In this document: positions 1-13,177 of the stretch, piece by piece | How positions within the stretch are numbered: the first letter of the stretch is position 1 | Layout: each line of letters starts with the position of its first letter | DNA from: Daucus carota subsp. sativus | Lineage: Eukaryota > Streptophyta > Magnoliopsida > Apiales > Apiaceae | Assembly (NCBI RefSeq): GCF_001625215.2 | Contig: NC_030383.2 | Location: 58,022,949 to 58,086,948 of the forward strand | DNA: 64,000 nt | Direction of reading: 5' to 3' | Notes under the pieces: model-generated | Database searches by the model: none | Seen by the model: only the letters and a program-made list of their open reading frames with translations | What the model was told of the DNA's origin: nothing | Position numbers and translations under genes: made by a program

Positions 1-2726
1 TTGCAAAGGATACTTTTTATAATATCAAGCTTTTTTGGATTAGTAATGGAACTACATGAGCATATCAACTGGCATTGAATAACAGTAGTCCAAATTAAGT
101 CTTCCTTAAACAGATAATTGAACAGTTGAAATATGATAATAGAGACTCCTAATCCAGTGAACATTATGCACAAGGATCAAACGGTCGAACTGAAACAGCA
201 CTGCAGAACTTATTCCACTGGTCAATTCTAGTCGTAATTCCAATGGTTCGAGTCATAGGTTCTCGTGTTTAAAATTAAGCATCACCAGTTTCTGGCCTAA
301 CTGAAATGTCATTTTTTTTCATTCAAACATGTAGAAGTAAACATTTTTGATAAAACCAAACCTCCTACTGCAAGAATTTTCGCAAACACAATGTTATAAT
401 TTATAAATTGCTTCACTTATGGAGCTTGAGTACTGCAATGTTACTTTTCTCTTACAGACAAATACAGTACTTAAAGATAAGAAGCAAAACTAACTTTTCC
501 CATATACCAGTAGCAAAAATCTAATCTGCACTTGGGAAATTTCAGTATATTCACAGAAACACTATTGACTATTCTTTGTTGATAAGGAAACTATTTGGGA
601 AAGGTAGAAAGAGACCCAAGTTCCAAGCAAGATTAAGAGAAATTACTTTAAGACTTCATTACTTAATTATGTACTTAACAAGGTGTCAGATAATAAACTA
701 CTTCATAATCTATTAAGCACATAGGATGTAGTACATAATCACAATGCCAGAGATAGCTATAATCACATCAAAAGTTTTCACAAAACAAAGCAACTCTAAA
801 AATTAATGCAAGAATATGATATAAAATCATGTCAAGGTTCCACAATAAACTAAATTAACAACATTTCAAAATCTTGAAAATAAAAAAGATGGGTTATTAA
901 ACTCAAATAAAGAAAGGAGGTACCTCATCATGAGTTGTGTAGTTGCAGAAGGTAGTGGTGACTGGTGAGAGAGAGGAGATAGGTTTGCATGGTTGAAAAG
1001 TAAATAGTGCATGTAAGAAGATGACATCTAATTGTTGGCTAGTGAAATCCCCAGAGGAAATCTTATCCACAAATATTATCAAGATTTTGGCTCTCAAATT
1101 TTTTTTATTTTTTAAATTATTGATTGAGGCTGAGCCGCTGAGGGTACCTACAAAAGTGTGATGTACATTTTCTCTGGAGCTCATTTGTACACATCATACA
1201 TCTTTCCTTAGTTTCTGTGCACCCATACAAATTTGGATTCCTTTGCTTTTGCTTGGAGCAAAGAGTTCCACACTTCATTGTGGAAAGAACAGTGCCATAA
1301 ATAAACTAAGAACATTGCGAAATTAAAATAGATGATTATTTAGTACAACAGAAATTATTTGAATAGATGTTTAAATTTAAAAATTAGTATAAGCTAATTT
1401 TTAGAACAACTAATTTGTAAATAATTTTGTATGATAACAATTAAAATATATATATATACATATTATAAATTTTTATTATTTCACTCGTAAAAACTCATAA
1501 ATTGATTTTAATGTAGAATACTATCCAAATATACTAATTTCATATTCATAAATTTATTATATTAATTTATTTTTAATCATGTAAGTCATTATTTTAATAT
1601 TATCGGTTCCCCCAACAGTTGGAGTAAGATCATATTAATTTCATAAATTTTTATCAAATTTAGTGCAAGAACCACAGGTAATTCTATGAGTCTAGGCCCA
1701 ACTTTCCCACGCGTCTCGGCCCATCTTACTTGCTTTTCTCAAAAGTGGGTTTCTTTGAATGACCCAAACTAAATGAGTGGCCCAAAATTGACTGCACATA
1801 GCCAATAGGAGTAGCATATAATTGTCTGCGAATTTCTAAAAGTTGGATAATAGTTTGTGAAGCGCTACAAGAATCTAGCGAATAATCGAATTATTAAATG
1901 AATTTTTAATATTAGTTTTAAGTTATATATTTAATTTATTAATCTTATAAAATCAAATAACACACACATATATTTCACAAAAATAGGTATAGCTAATATC
2001 ACTAATAAAAAAGTATGTATTTTAAAACTAATATGAACAACTAATTTGTAATTTTCCAATCTTTATTTGTTTTTCAAATTTATTTTCTATAATCGACGAT
2101 ATAATGATTTTAACAGACAATCCGATTTTTGACAATCCAATTTTTGACCGATTTTTCCAGAAAATGAGATCGGGTCGATTAATTGAGATAGAATCCTCAA
2201 ACAACGATCACACAATTTTAGAAGACTGCATCCTTTCTTTGCAGAGGCTTGAGGATTTTTCTCAGGATTTGAAATTTTGGACACTTCCATTTTCAACAAT
2301 TAGGAATCAGCCTAACATTTCAAAGTACTCCTCGAGCCATCGAATCTATTGACAATAAACTAAAGAAAACTATCTAACGGTCTTTCTCTTCGTGCGTGTA
2401 GTACACTAGAAGACAGTTTGACAGTTTAAAATATTTGTCACCAACTCCCATTAGACGCGGTTCCAACTGTCAAATTCTAACAACTATTCTTCACATGCAA
2501 GAGCAAAAAAGTCATAACAGATCAAAACAACCAACTCAAAATTTGAAAAAATCAAATGAAAGAATGAATATTTTGTTGTATAAGCCATAATAAATACAAA
2601 TATAAGACTAGAAAATTTCCAAAGACAGCGCACAAGAATTCTATGTGTTATCTCAAGCAAAATAATGCAATACTCACAATTGTTGTAACCTAATGTTAGC
2701 TGTAGAAACTATAGACATGAAGTGCA
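1..2726. other. intergenic, no supported gene
   Basis: AT-rich sequence 3' of the receptor kinase gene. The open frames here (minus 903-1184, and overlapping frames on both strands near 2090-2350) show no recognisable domain. The minus frame at 903-1184 ends near a possible donor (GAG then GTACCT), so it could be a first exon of a gene running off the left edge, but nothing confirms it. I see no RNA gene. Confidence 0.5.
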
Positions 2727-5700
2727 TCAGAAACCAGAACTTCCACTGAAACCTCGGCTGTCTTTTTGCGTTTTCCCCATTTCCATTTCGCGGGTTTGTT
2801 GGCCTTCACTGCTTGATCCAGATAGGTACAGACCATATTCGCTGGTGGGTCGACTAACTTCACTGCTGGAGTATTCCTGACTTGCCAAGGCCATTTTCCG
2901 GAATTTTTTCATGTCCTCTTTGTATTGCATTGTGTCGTAGTCTGAACTTTCGTGTGAACTGTAGACCGTGCTGTGTCCAGGAGTAATTCCTTCGTTGAGA
3001 TCAGACAAAGAGAGGTCTCCTTCTAAAGCACGAACCACCTGCTCAGTTATGAGTGTTTGTTAGATGATATAAATGTGATCAAAGAAAAGATGAGATATCT
3101 TAGCTTTACGTGGCTTAAGCCCTAATGAACAGATAATTACATTTCTATTAAATGCTAATTTTCATTGTTTATCTCATGTAATAGGAGTAAATCAGTATCT
3201 TCATAAGCATATAGGAAACTTAGTAACGGAATAGCGAGATAATGACCTTTTTTGATTTTCAATTATCTAAAGGATATGTTATGCCATTGCTAAGAAATTC
3301 ATCACAGACAAAACCTTAAGAGGACACCACGGCGTAGATTTTTGGATTCAAATATTAATAAAACAGTTCAAAATGAAAACACAGATGATTTAACTTCCAT
3401 CTTCAGAAGACATCAGACAAGTGAAAATTGTAGGTGCGTGTATGTTTTCTAATTAAAAAAGGGTGGGAATCTTGTTTTTATGCAAAAGACTTAAAATTAT
3501 AATTTTAAACTGAAATAACTTGGAATTCTACATTTCTCAACATTAAACAATGTTTTAGTGACTGAGATGCATCTGTACACATACAAAATTAAGCATTTGA
3601 GCCTAGAAACACTATAAGCAAATTCAATCACCTGACTCATTCGTGGTCTACGCCTTGCTGAATGACGAACACAGGCAGCTGCACAAGCAACCATGCGTGA
3701 CATCTCACTTTGGTTATAATTATTTTGCAATCGAGAATCGACAAGGGTGTCAAAATTTCCCTCTTCCAAAGCTCTAGTGAGCAAGGGCCTTGCCTGAAAC
3801 ACAAATATCATGTTATATTAAGCTAATTTCAGCGTTTGTGACTAAAAGATAAAACCGGCAATTTAGTGCCTTATTGCAAAGTGTTTGAATCTTCTCGAGG
3901 CCAGACACCAACTTTAAGTGCACTCACAGCCATAGGTCATGAATAGAATGTATTAGAGGTATCAAGTAATACACTCACCCAGTCAACCAAACTGTCATCC
4001 ATGAAAGTTTGAGCTGAATCAACTGGTCTACGTCCAGTAACCATCTCCAGAAGCATTATACCAAAGGAGAAAACATCAGACTTGTCTGTAAGTTTACCAG
4101 AAGAAGCGTACTCTGGAGCCAGGTACCTGTGTTGGCAAATGTGTTAAAAACTATATAAGATCTTAAAGTGCGCTTCAAATTCCAGGAAAACAAATGCAAG
4201 GTCAGAAAAGCCCGGGCAGTAGGCAGTCAAACAAATTTAAACAACCAAGGCAGTAGTTACTATCTAGCACAAGAGGGGTTGGTGGAGGTAATATATCATA
4301 TGAAAGAAGAGTTATTAAAAAAATGAATGCAACATAATATCAGCTCTCCAAAACTTAACGTAAGATAGTGCTCAGCAAAGTTTAATGAGATTATTGTTCT
4401 TACCCAAAAGTTCCCATCACTCGAGTGGAGACATGAGTATTTAACTCAGAAGTGATCTTAGCAAGTCCAAAATCTGCTACCTACATTCATATGTGCAATT
4501 AGAATAAGAAAGATGAAGTTTTGATAAGAAAAAGGACAGGTCATTCCATGTCACAGAATTTAGCAGATCTTTCATGTATAATGAGAGAAGAAAACGCTTT
4601 AGAATATGAAAGTTTAAGTCATTTTAACTAGAATGCTGATAATAATATTTATGCTGTACAAGTTAAATTATGATTTATAATTTCAAACATTCTTGATTGT
4701 AAGGTTCTAGAATTATACCTTTGCCTCAAAATTAGAATCCAGAAGGATGTTAGCTGCTTTAATATCACGATGTATGATTTTGGGATTACCTGCACAGGTG
4801 AACAATAATAATAAATTAGGCATGCAAGATGCTTTGAAAATGTTTAGCATAATACTCTGGCTTTTGCCTTTACTAAAACTGAATGAATTATACAAGGGGA
4901 ACATACAATCCTCGTGTAGGTAAGCAAGTCCTTTTGCAGATCCAAGAGCGATTCGCATTCTTGATGGAAAATCCATGGTTGGCCTCCCTTTCCCTGAAAT
5001 TTCAATTAAATGCTATCAAGTTTTATAATTTGAAACATCAACTACCTGCTAAACAAAGTTTATAAACCACACACCAAATCAACATCTAATAGCAATTAGA
5101 CATTTTTCACAAGTCGAAGGTTCTCAGTTTGGTTTGATCAAAGATTTGAGTGTTAATAAATCAAGTGATATTTAAATAGGAGAATTTCGAAGCAGTTAAG
5201 TGTTCCTAGAGGACAGATTTTTCTCATTAAAGTGTTCCACGCAATACAATTTAAAAGTAGCTATTACAAGATCAAATGTCACCCAAACTGTAACTAACAT
5301 GGATACTAAATGTACTAGAAGTCAGTTCTTACCATGTAAGTGAAACTCCAAGGTGTTGTTTGGAACAAATTCGTAAACAAGCAATCTTTCTGCCCCGGTC
5401 ATGCAGTATCCAACTAAAGAAACAAGATGTTTGTGATGAACCCGGCTAATAATTTCAACCTCCGCCTGAAACTCACGCTCTCCTTGCCCACTACCAACTT
5501 TCAAGCGCTTAATTGCAACTTGTTTTCCATTTGGAAGGACACCTTTGTGCACATACCCAAAACCACCTTGTCCAAGGAGGTTTGCATCAGAGAAGCCATT
5601 CGAAGCCATTGCCAACTCTTCATATGTAAACGTGCTCTGTGATGAGAACCCTAAGGCCATGCCAGGGGAAGGAGCTTGGAGTGGATTATTGGAACCCCCT

Positions 5701-7023
5701 GAATAATTAGATCCAGATCCTCCGCTGCTATAAGGTTGGGGAGAAACAGATTGTGGCGGCCTAGACATTACAGGTGGAGGAGAAGGCTTCGGCCCCATCG
5801 AGATAACATGGTCGCTAGGTGGAGGAGCATTGTTTTGCCATTGTTGTTGCTGGCCACCATAAGGGCCATCTGTCAATCAGATAAACAGATTACCACAAGA
5901 GCTCAAACCAGCTTAATCCAATTACAAAATACAACACAAATTAACATATATAGTCTATATAGTCAAGAAGGGTAAACATGTCAGAAACTGAAAGCATAAT
6001 GTGTCAAGCAATCCATATGATCAAAGCAGAGACAAAAAGCATAGAGTGTCACGCGATCCATACAACTAATTTCTTCATTGTCATCATTTTCACATTTGAT
6101 CAAAGCATGGCAGTTCCCTAAAATCCGCATCATTCGCTGTCTAGGTGCTAAAATATGTGAAAAAACTTGTATTTGGTAAATTCAGGTGCCTGGGCTCCAG
6201 GTCGCGAAATTCAGGAGTAATCAGATACAACACAATATGATTTGGGGGAAACCATACAAATTAAGTAAAACAATCAGATTAATCCATGAATCAAATCCTT
6301 ATTAATCCAATTAATCACCTAACACTCCTAATCACCGACTTTAGAACAGTGATGTATGCCAGTAACCCATCATTTTACCCCCAAAGACCATCAATACAAA
6401 TAATTTAGAAAACAAAATTTGTTAAAAAATCAAAAACCAAGAAAGAGTATTAAGTATCAACCTTTAGGCCCTGAGGGAGGTGGAACATAATAACCAGGAG
6501 GTGGGCCATGCCCATACTCTCTTCTCTTCTTCTTCCTACAACATATCCACACAAGACATATAAGCACAACAATCACCACTCCACCAATAGCAATCCCAGC
6601 CACCAACCCAGTTGACACTGAGCCTCCTTTGGACCCTGATGACGGAGGACTCGCCTGACTCTTTGGCGGCGGCGGAGAAGGAGGAGATCTCGAAGTCCCT
6701 GGTGGAGATGGTGGAGACGGTGAAGATGGTGGAGGTTTAGTCACTGGTGGTGAGCCTGGATTGGATGGCGGAGAAGGTGGCGATGGTGGGGAGGGAGAGG
6801 AGGGTGTTGCTGGCGGAGGAGCATTGGAGGGTGGTGGAGGAGATGATGAGGGTGGCGGAGTGTCTGGCGGCGGAGGAGAGGAGGATGGCGGTGGAGAAGA
6901 TGACGGTGGTGATGGCGGTGTTGATGGTGGCGGTGAAGTTGAAGGTGGCGAGGGTGTTGGTAGGGGTGGTGAGGTTGTGTTGGTTGAAGGCGCCGGTGGT
7001 GATGTTGGTGCTGGTGCTGACAT
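2727..7023 (-). CDS. PERK1: PERK1-like proline-rich receptor kinase, 8 exons
   Basis: Plasma-membrane receptor-like serine/threonine kinase of the proline-rich extensin-like (PERK) family, which is linked to cell-wall sensing. Exons on the minus strand: 7023-6462, 5869-5333, 4993-4907, 4789-4719, 4480-4404, 4126-3979, 3793-3632, 3038-2727. All junctions have GT/AG and keep frame, giving 651 residues, about the length I recall for Arabidopsis PERK1. The extracellular part (about 1-135) is mostly Pro/Ser with SPPPP-type repeats. One membrane helix lies at about 139-161, followed by a basic CRKKKRR stop-transfer. The kinase domain is complete: glycine loop GQGGFG at about 287-292, VAIK lysine about 308, HRD aspartate about 404, DFG about 422-424, APE about 448-450. 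A C-terminal Ser-rich tail closes the protein. The family and exon model are secure; the choice of PERK1 among PERK paralogs is inference. Confidence 0.93.
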
Positions 7024-8408
7024 TTTACGGAATCAGTCAGACTAGGCTAACCCAGACCGAAATCCCGAGAATTCTACAAAGACTCAAGGGTTAAGGTTAT
7101 GGGTTTGTGAGAACTTTATGTTTATGTTTGGTAATACTGAAATGCTAAGATTTCATGTACTATGAGTTTTCTGTTTGTTAGAGTTTAGTTTTGTATGTAC
7201 TTGTGTGATTGTGTTGTGTATGTTAAGTTTGTACAGACATTTGAAGTAATAGTGTCTGATTATGGGAATGAATGATGATGAGGAAAGAATATCAAAGTGG
7301 GGCCATCATGACAGCTGGGACAGGCTGGGCCCACACCAACCCGCGTATTGGTGCAGTCTCTTTGGATTATGATAATGGGGTAGTGGTATATTTGTATTTT
7401 GTATTGGTGGCTGGTCTAGGTCAATGGCGCCGCGGCTTTCCTTTTTAAATTAATATATTATTATCAGTACAGTATAATATGAAATATCGTAAGCTGGCAA
7501 TTAGTAAAATTACGTAGTATACAAGATTTTGTCAAAATTGCTGGTAAGAATTTTGAGCCGGATTTTGATAAAAATGGCTAGTGAATTAATGAGTAGATAC
7601 GCGGTGTGATCAAGAGTCGAAAATTGTTCATTTTTTCAGATATTTTAGGCGTGTTACATTTGGGATAGCGATGATGTCGAAAATAAAAGTAGTACTGTAT
7701 GGTTTTGCACATGAAAGTTGTAACAGCATTTGCATTATTTGTAACAACCCCGGGTTCATAGAGTCCATCTAGAAATTATTCATGTGGGTGGCTTTCTCTT
7801 TTCAGTGCCATACACCTGCCATGTGCATTATATTTTTGTTGAAATGTTGATCAACTTCATCTTCAAAGTTTTCCGTTTATAATTGTGTTTTAATACTATA
7901 ACAATTGATTAATTACCTTTTTTCAAAATTTATTTCTTATATTGATATACTCATAAAATATTATGGAAGTCTTAGATTTTTTTTGATTCCAAAATAAGGG
8001 TACGTCTCTTATTTAATTTTTGATAATTAAAATCATACAGGTATCCGTCTTTTTCGAAAGAATACAAACCCTGAAAAGAAGTGAAAGAGATACAAGTGAT
8101 CAAGACTTCATTCGTGATTTGGATCCGTAACATGGATCAATACATAAATCATCAAGTTAAAATCGATTATCTATTTATCACACGTTATTTGACAAAAAAA
8201 GATTGCATAACATTACTCTTCTTTATATATACTCCCCCGTCATGTTGGTTCTTTACATCGAGGATGGAAAGACTCGGTATGTATTTTAGAACTTTTATAA
8301 ATTTTTTTATAATTTCATAAATTATGTTCTAACTTTTCTTCTAAATAAAAATATAATATTTTTATAAAAAATTTAGAAAAATAAATCATGAAACTATAAA
8401 ACTTTATA

Positions 8409-8476
<68 letters not shown>

Positions 8477-9998
8477 TGTATGTGTGTGTCAAACGGTGAA
8501 AAACTGTAAAAAGAAGAATGAAGAAGAAAGTGAGGGAAGGAGCAATTCAATACTATACTATGATAATAAGCAACATAGGTATAATTTGTAGTTGTCAACA
8601 AATTTGGTTTGGTACTCTCCACTAGAACTACAATTCTACCACACGTGGGCGTCTATTACTCTTATATTATTAAACAGCTTCAAATACTAAAAATACTCGT
8701 GACACAATATTATCATATAATATTACAAAAAAAAAGTTATAATAATGTTCAAAATAAAACTATAAATATACAATTTTGAATATCTTTTTTAATAAGAACC
8801 TTCATATAATTATTTTTAACTCTAATATGTTTGAGACAAATATCTTTTTTCATACATATGATGGTATACGAAATATGAAAAATCAGATTTGAAATTAATT
8901 GAATAATATATTATCACATACTAATAACAGAAATATATTCATAAATAGATAATAAATTGTAAAAGTTAAATTTTTGTGAAAATATAATCAACTGGTTAAT
9001 ACAATTTAATTAAAATCCAATTCATTAATACTAATATATAAATAAAATAATGTTAAAATATAAATTTACAAATAATTAATTATGAACTATATACCTGCTT
9101 CGCACGGATTAAAGGCTAATAATGTATTAAAATTCAAGTTTAATAATTTAGACGTTAAATATCCAAAAACTCCCCACACTGCCACACACTCCCTTTGAAG
9201 CTCCAAATGCGCAATTTGTTTGGTCATGCAAAAGAGAAGACCTGGATTCTAATTTCTAACTTTCCAAAAATTTGATAATGAGAAACCAGATTTGTTTGCG
9301 GAAATCAAGCTATGTAATTGTCCTTACACGTTTTCTCTCTTCCATTATCAATGTATTGTCACAGTTTGTCATTTATAACTGATGCTTACCTTTTCTGCTT
9401 TCTGACTATGACCTCTACATAGTTTTCTGCTGTTCTCATACCTGGGCTTCATTGCCGCAGTGTCCTAGTGTGACCGTAATTCAAGTGGATTCGATTTTCG
9501 TATGTCTCGAAATTATTCATCAAGAATTGACTACTCAAAACAGAGAATCGTTTTTAAACAAAAAAACCCTAGTTACACTCAAATGCTACTACAGCAGTGT
9601 TCTAAAATCTCTGATTTTTTTTTTAAATCTCTAATTTATTTCTGATCAAACTTTAAAAATATTCTATTAACTTATTCATCAAAATATGATTTGACTAAAA
9701 ATTTCTCCTTATGAGAAAAATCATCATAAATGCTGAATTCACATATCAATTGATTAGTTTTGATTTCCAATTCTTAAAACATATCTGGATAATATAAAGG
9801 GTACATTTGTTCACTTTCGGAGATTGAATTCAAGTTCCAGTATTCGATACAAGCTGTCAAATGCCGCCCAAATTGAATTATAAAAGGCTCTGATTTATAT
9901 TGCTCACAAATGGCGTCTTTCTATACGATAATAAGGCATTCCAAGCGAAGCTTTAATATCAAATGCTCCTATAAAACAGGGGAACTTCAGAATAATTA
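7024..9998. other. intergenic, PERK upstream region and simple repeats
   Basis: Contains the 5' leader and promoter region of the minus-strand PERK gene and further AT-rich sequence with a large microsatellite at 8413-8484. Short open frames at 8081-8320 and 9452-9634 have no domain and are ignored. No gene seen. Confidence 0.6.
8413..8484. repeat. compound microsatellite (TA)n-(TATG)n
   Basis: An uninterrupted TA dinucleotide run to about 8449 passes directly into about eight TATG tetranucleotide units and then TG repeats. This is a simple compound repeat likely to vary in length between individuals. Confidence 0.95.
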
Positions 9999-10245
9999 CT
10001 CCCTCCGTCCCTTTTTACATGTCCCTTTTGAAAAAAAAATTGTCCCAAATTACTTGTCCACCTCTCTTTTCAAAGCAATTTTTTGTATGTTTTTTCAAAA
10101 TATAACAATTTCCAATGTTTGACTAGCATATATATACACACAACTCTATCTAATTCATTACATTTATTAGGGATATGTATGAAAACAAGATATCCACCTA
10201 ACATTTTCTTAAGATGCGTTATTTTTTCAAAGGGGACGGAGGGAG
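9999..10245. mobile_element. Stowaway-like MITE
   Basis: Terminal inverted repeats CTCCCTCCGTCCC at the left and GGGACGGAGGGAG at the right, flanked on both sides by TA, the target duplication of Tc1/mariner Stowaway elements. It is 247 bp and non-coding. Confidence 0.9.
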
Positions 10246-11613
10246 TATAATTTTATCGAAATGTGAATATTTCAAGAAAACAAGGATATGACGTGCATTG
10301 CAATAACATAGTCAACTAATATCTTAACATGAGAGTATCTAGACATTGTAACCCACTTGTGTATTATTTATCATAATAAAATAATTAATAATACAAATGT
10401 GATTATCTAACGTATTATGGTTACCAAATTATTTAAAATAGAAAAACAATTGTATCAGTGAATGAATTGTGTTAACGCGGTGACACTGTGACAAACCGGA
10501 TAAGACAGAGTCAATGATTTTACAGCTTGACTCGTAGCCGATTATTGCGGGTTTTACGCCACTAATTATGAGAATCATCTGTTTATTTTACTACACCTAA
10601 CTTATGAACAGGATTAAGTTAAAGATTTCAATAATATTAACCCATGTGATCCCTACCTAATTAATTTTAAGCGGTGTGCCATGCATGTATTGTGAAAAAC
10701 ATTTTCCCCCTACAATTTAGACTTGTATGATTTACTAAATGAATATTTGTTTTAATATTTGAATACATATATTTTTTTAATATAAAAAACATTACAATCT
10801 TGAACATTCAATCTACCTCAACTATGAACATAGTGAGCAATTGACATTCTCTTAGCATTATGTGTAACAAATATTCACAATTATCAATACATCATATTAG
10901 AGCAATAACTGTCCCAATTTTATCTTGAAAGAGGAGTTGTCACGGGACTAGTCATCGTGCCATATTTGATACAAGTTTTACAAATCATCCAAAATATCAT
11001 ATAATTCTTTCTAAGAAATATTACTAAAATTTATAACAAGTCACACAAAAATATCAAAACACAATCTAAAAAAAAAGAATGACTAAAAGTTTTGATAACA
11101 AGACTCATCCAATAATGATTAGATTTTTGTTTTACTAAAAACCCGATAAACAGGATAGAGGATGAATGATCGGAAGGGCTTGATCAGGAAAGAAAATGAA
11201 AGTTGAAGAGCGGAGAATTGACAGTTTACATCCTAATTTTGAAAATTAACTCTCAAAACTGTAAATCTTATATATTCTATATTTAATAAATCTATATGTA
11301 ACAAGATTTCACGTCATGCGTGTTTATATTAAAATAATATTTTTATTATAGTTATTTAAACCAAGTTTATAACATATAGTGGGCCATTTCAAACATTATA
11401 AACCACATTAGAGATGCTTATGTGTATATGACATTATTGTCCGGGCAAGTCACGAACCATTATTACAGTTCAATGCTTTGGGCTAACTTTGGGCCTTGGC
11501 AAGACCGAAAATATCACATAAACCATTTCACATATTTGCTAAGTACATTACAAGGTGATACAATACATCTGATGCTTAGAGTAGGAAAAGCCCACAGTAT
11601 CAGAACTCTGGAA

Positions 11614-11845
11614 ACCTTGTTGCTCATCAAATGTAGATGACAAGACAAAGCTCAACATGCACCGTTCAACATAGTTCCGTAAAAGGGCAGCTTTGCATTG
11701 CGTAGAAGACATGACCAAGGTGTTCAGATAACTAACAGATCTCCTAACTTCTCACCAAAGTATTTACAACCAGTTTAAGGCCTGTCAAGAGAGGGACACA
11801 TTTGGATTCATACAAAGAATAGACATATCCCACACGACTAAGTTT
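11614..11845. repeat. direct repeat, copy 1
   Basis: Diverged match to 12572-12825 in the same orientation. Shared stretches include CATCAAATGT, CAACATAGTT, CTAACTTCTCACC, ACCAGTTTAAG and TTGGATTCATA. No target duplication or inverted ends were found, so this looks like a local segmental duplication near the 3' side of NYC1. Confidence 0.7.
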
Positions 11846-12571
11846 TAAAATAAGAGTCCTGATCTCCCTCACGTGTATGCTCGGACCTCTTAACATACAG
11901 TTTTATGACCGTTGGATTAATACGGAGTGACTGAGATTATAACATCATTTTATCACATCCCGTCTGGCGGTTTTTAATCACTCAACGGGCAAAATACTCG
12001 TTTCGATCGTCTAGCTAAAAAAACCATTGAACGGGCAAATAATCATTTTCTTTGTCCAACAATTAGAGACCGCTGAATGTGAGGATAATGAAGAGCAAAA
12101 TCAAACGTAGATGTCATGGAACAACATATGATAAACTCGACACTTCATATATATAATCATGCACAACATAAATATATTAATCAAGATAACTTTATCCTTC
12201 GATAGATCATTCTGGTGTGACCCTATATACTGATACAAAACTTGAGCTCTTATTTTATAAATGTTTTGCAGTAGTATCCTAGAAATTTAAAAATGAATGT
12301 CAGCACTATCCTTCTGCGGATAAACTCAATACAGCTGAGACCACTGCAGGCAGGCAAATTTTGTGGCTTAATGTGCCAAATTTGGGGTCTCCTGCATCTC
12401 CAGATTCAAGAATTATCAACACCAACATTTCGTATCATTTTTGTGTCAGCTTAAAAAATTGCCCAATCTACCTTAAAATGCAGCAACACATGTACCTTTT
12501 GACGTTTTTAGTTTAATGTTCTGATAATTTTTTATTTGCTAAAATTTAATTAAGCTATGAAACAGACTCTC

Positions 12572-12825
12572 CCTTGTTCATCAAATGTGCATGATAAGAC
12601 ACAGGTCAATATTCAGTGTTTAGTACAACATAGTTGCTTGCAAGCGCAGCTTAGTATTGCGTAACAGAGATAACCAAGATGTTCGGCTGGTATTCAATCA
12701 TTCCCCTAACTTCTCACCCAACTCACAAACCAGTTTAAGCCAAGCAAGGCAAAAAAGAAAGGGACACTCTTGGATTCATATAAAGAATAGACAAGAATAG
12801 ACATACCCCAGAAGACAGACACCTA
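12572..12825. repeat. direct repeat, copy 2
   Basis: Second copy of the roughly 240-bp repeat at 11614-11845, about 960 bp away and nearer the NYC1 stop codon at 13178. It may be a duplicated 3' untranslated or downstream segment of NYC1; that is inference. Confidence 0.7.
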
Positions 12826-13177
12826 AGTTTTATCACCAAATCATGAACCATTACATGTTACAATCATCTCGATAAAGAACACTTCATTTTATAATAAAGA
12901 ATATATGAAAATGCTAGTCCTGTTATTTACAGAACAGAAAGAGCCCGTCCTAAGCTCCATGTAAGTAGACATATGATTCATTACCTGAGCTTGAACTATG
13001 TATCAGTCAAAATAGCTGTTGATACCCTCTAGGCCCTTCAATGGTGCAGGGGTAAATAATCATGCATCACTTGTAGGTGCAGTCGCTTTGCATTGCAGTG
13101 CAGATAAATTCAGGCAGCAAACTTTAGCATCCGTCATTTTTTTGGTATCTCTAATAGCTTTCTAATTGTCAGTTTGT

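Larger units (their letters stand above)
10246..13177. other. intergenic with a dispersed direct repeat
   Basis: AT-rich sequence between a Stowaway element and the 3' end of NYC1. Apart from the paired direct repeat listed separately, I see no gene or RNA. The part nearest 13177 is the likely 3' untranslated region and downstream region of NYC1. Confidence 0.5.

Noticed and set aside
903-1184. 93-codon minus-strand open frame
   Set aside because: No domain, no paralog in the window and only a weak possible donor at its end. It could be a first exon, but I cannot support it.
2087-2352. Overlapping open frames on both strands
   Set aside because: Short, overlapping, no recognisable domain; the DNA has simple repeated motifs (GACAATCCAATTTTT) that open both frames by chance.
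6747-7094. Plus-strand Gly/Glu-rich frames across PERK exon 1
   Set aside because: Antisense shadow of the proline-codon repeats in PERK exon 1.
8404-8622. Minus-strand frame with a THIHTYIY tail
   Set aside because: Translation of the microsatellite.
9060-9120. Possible Helitron 3' end (CTGCTTCGCACGG ... GGCTAA then T)
   Set aside because: The hairpin is too degraded and I found no matching 5' end or unoccupied site.
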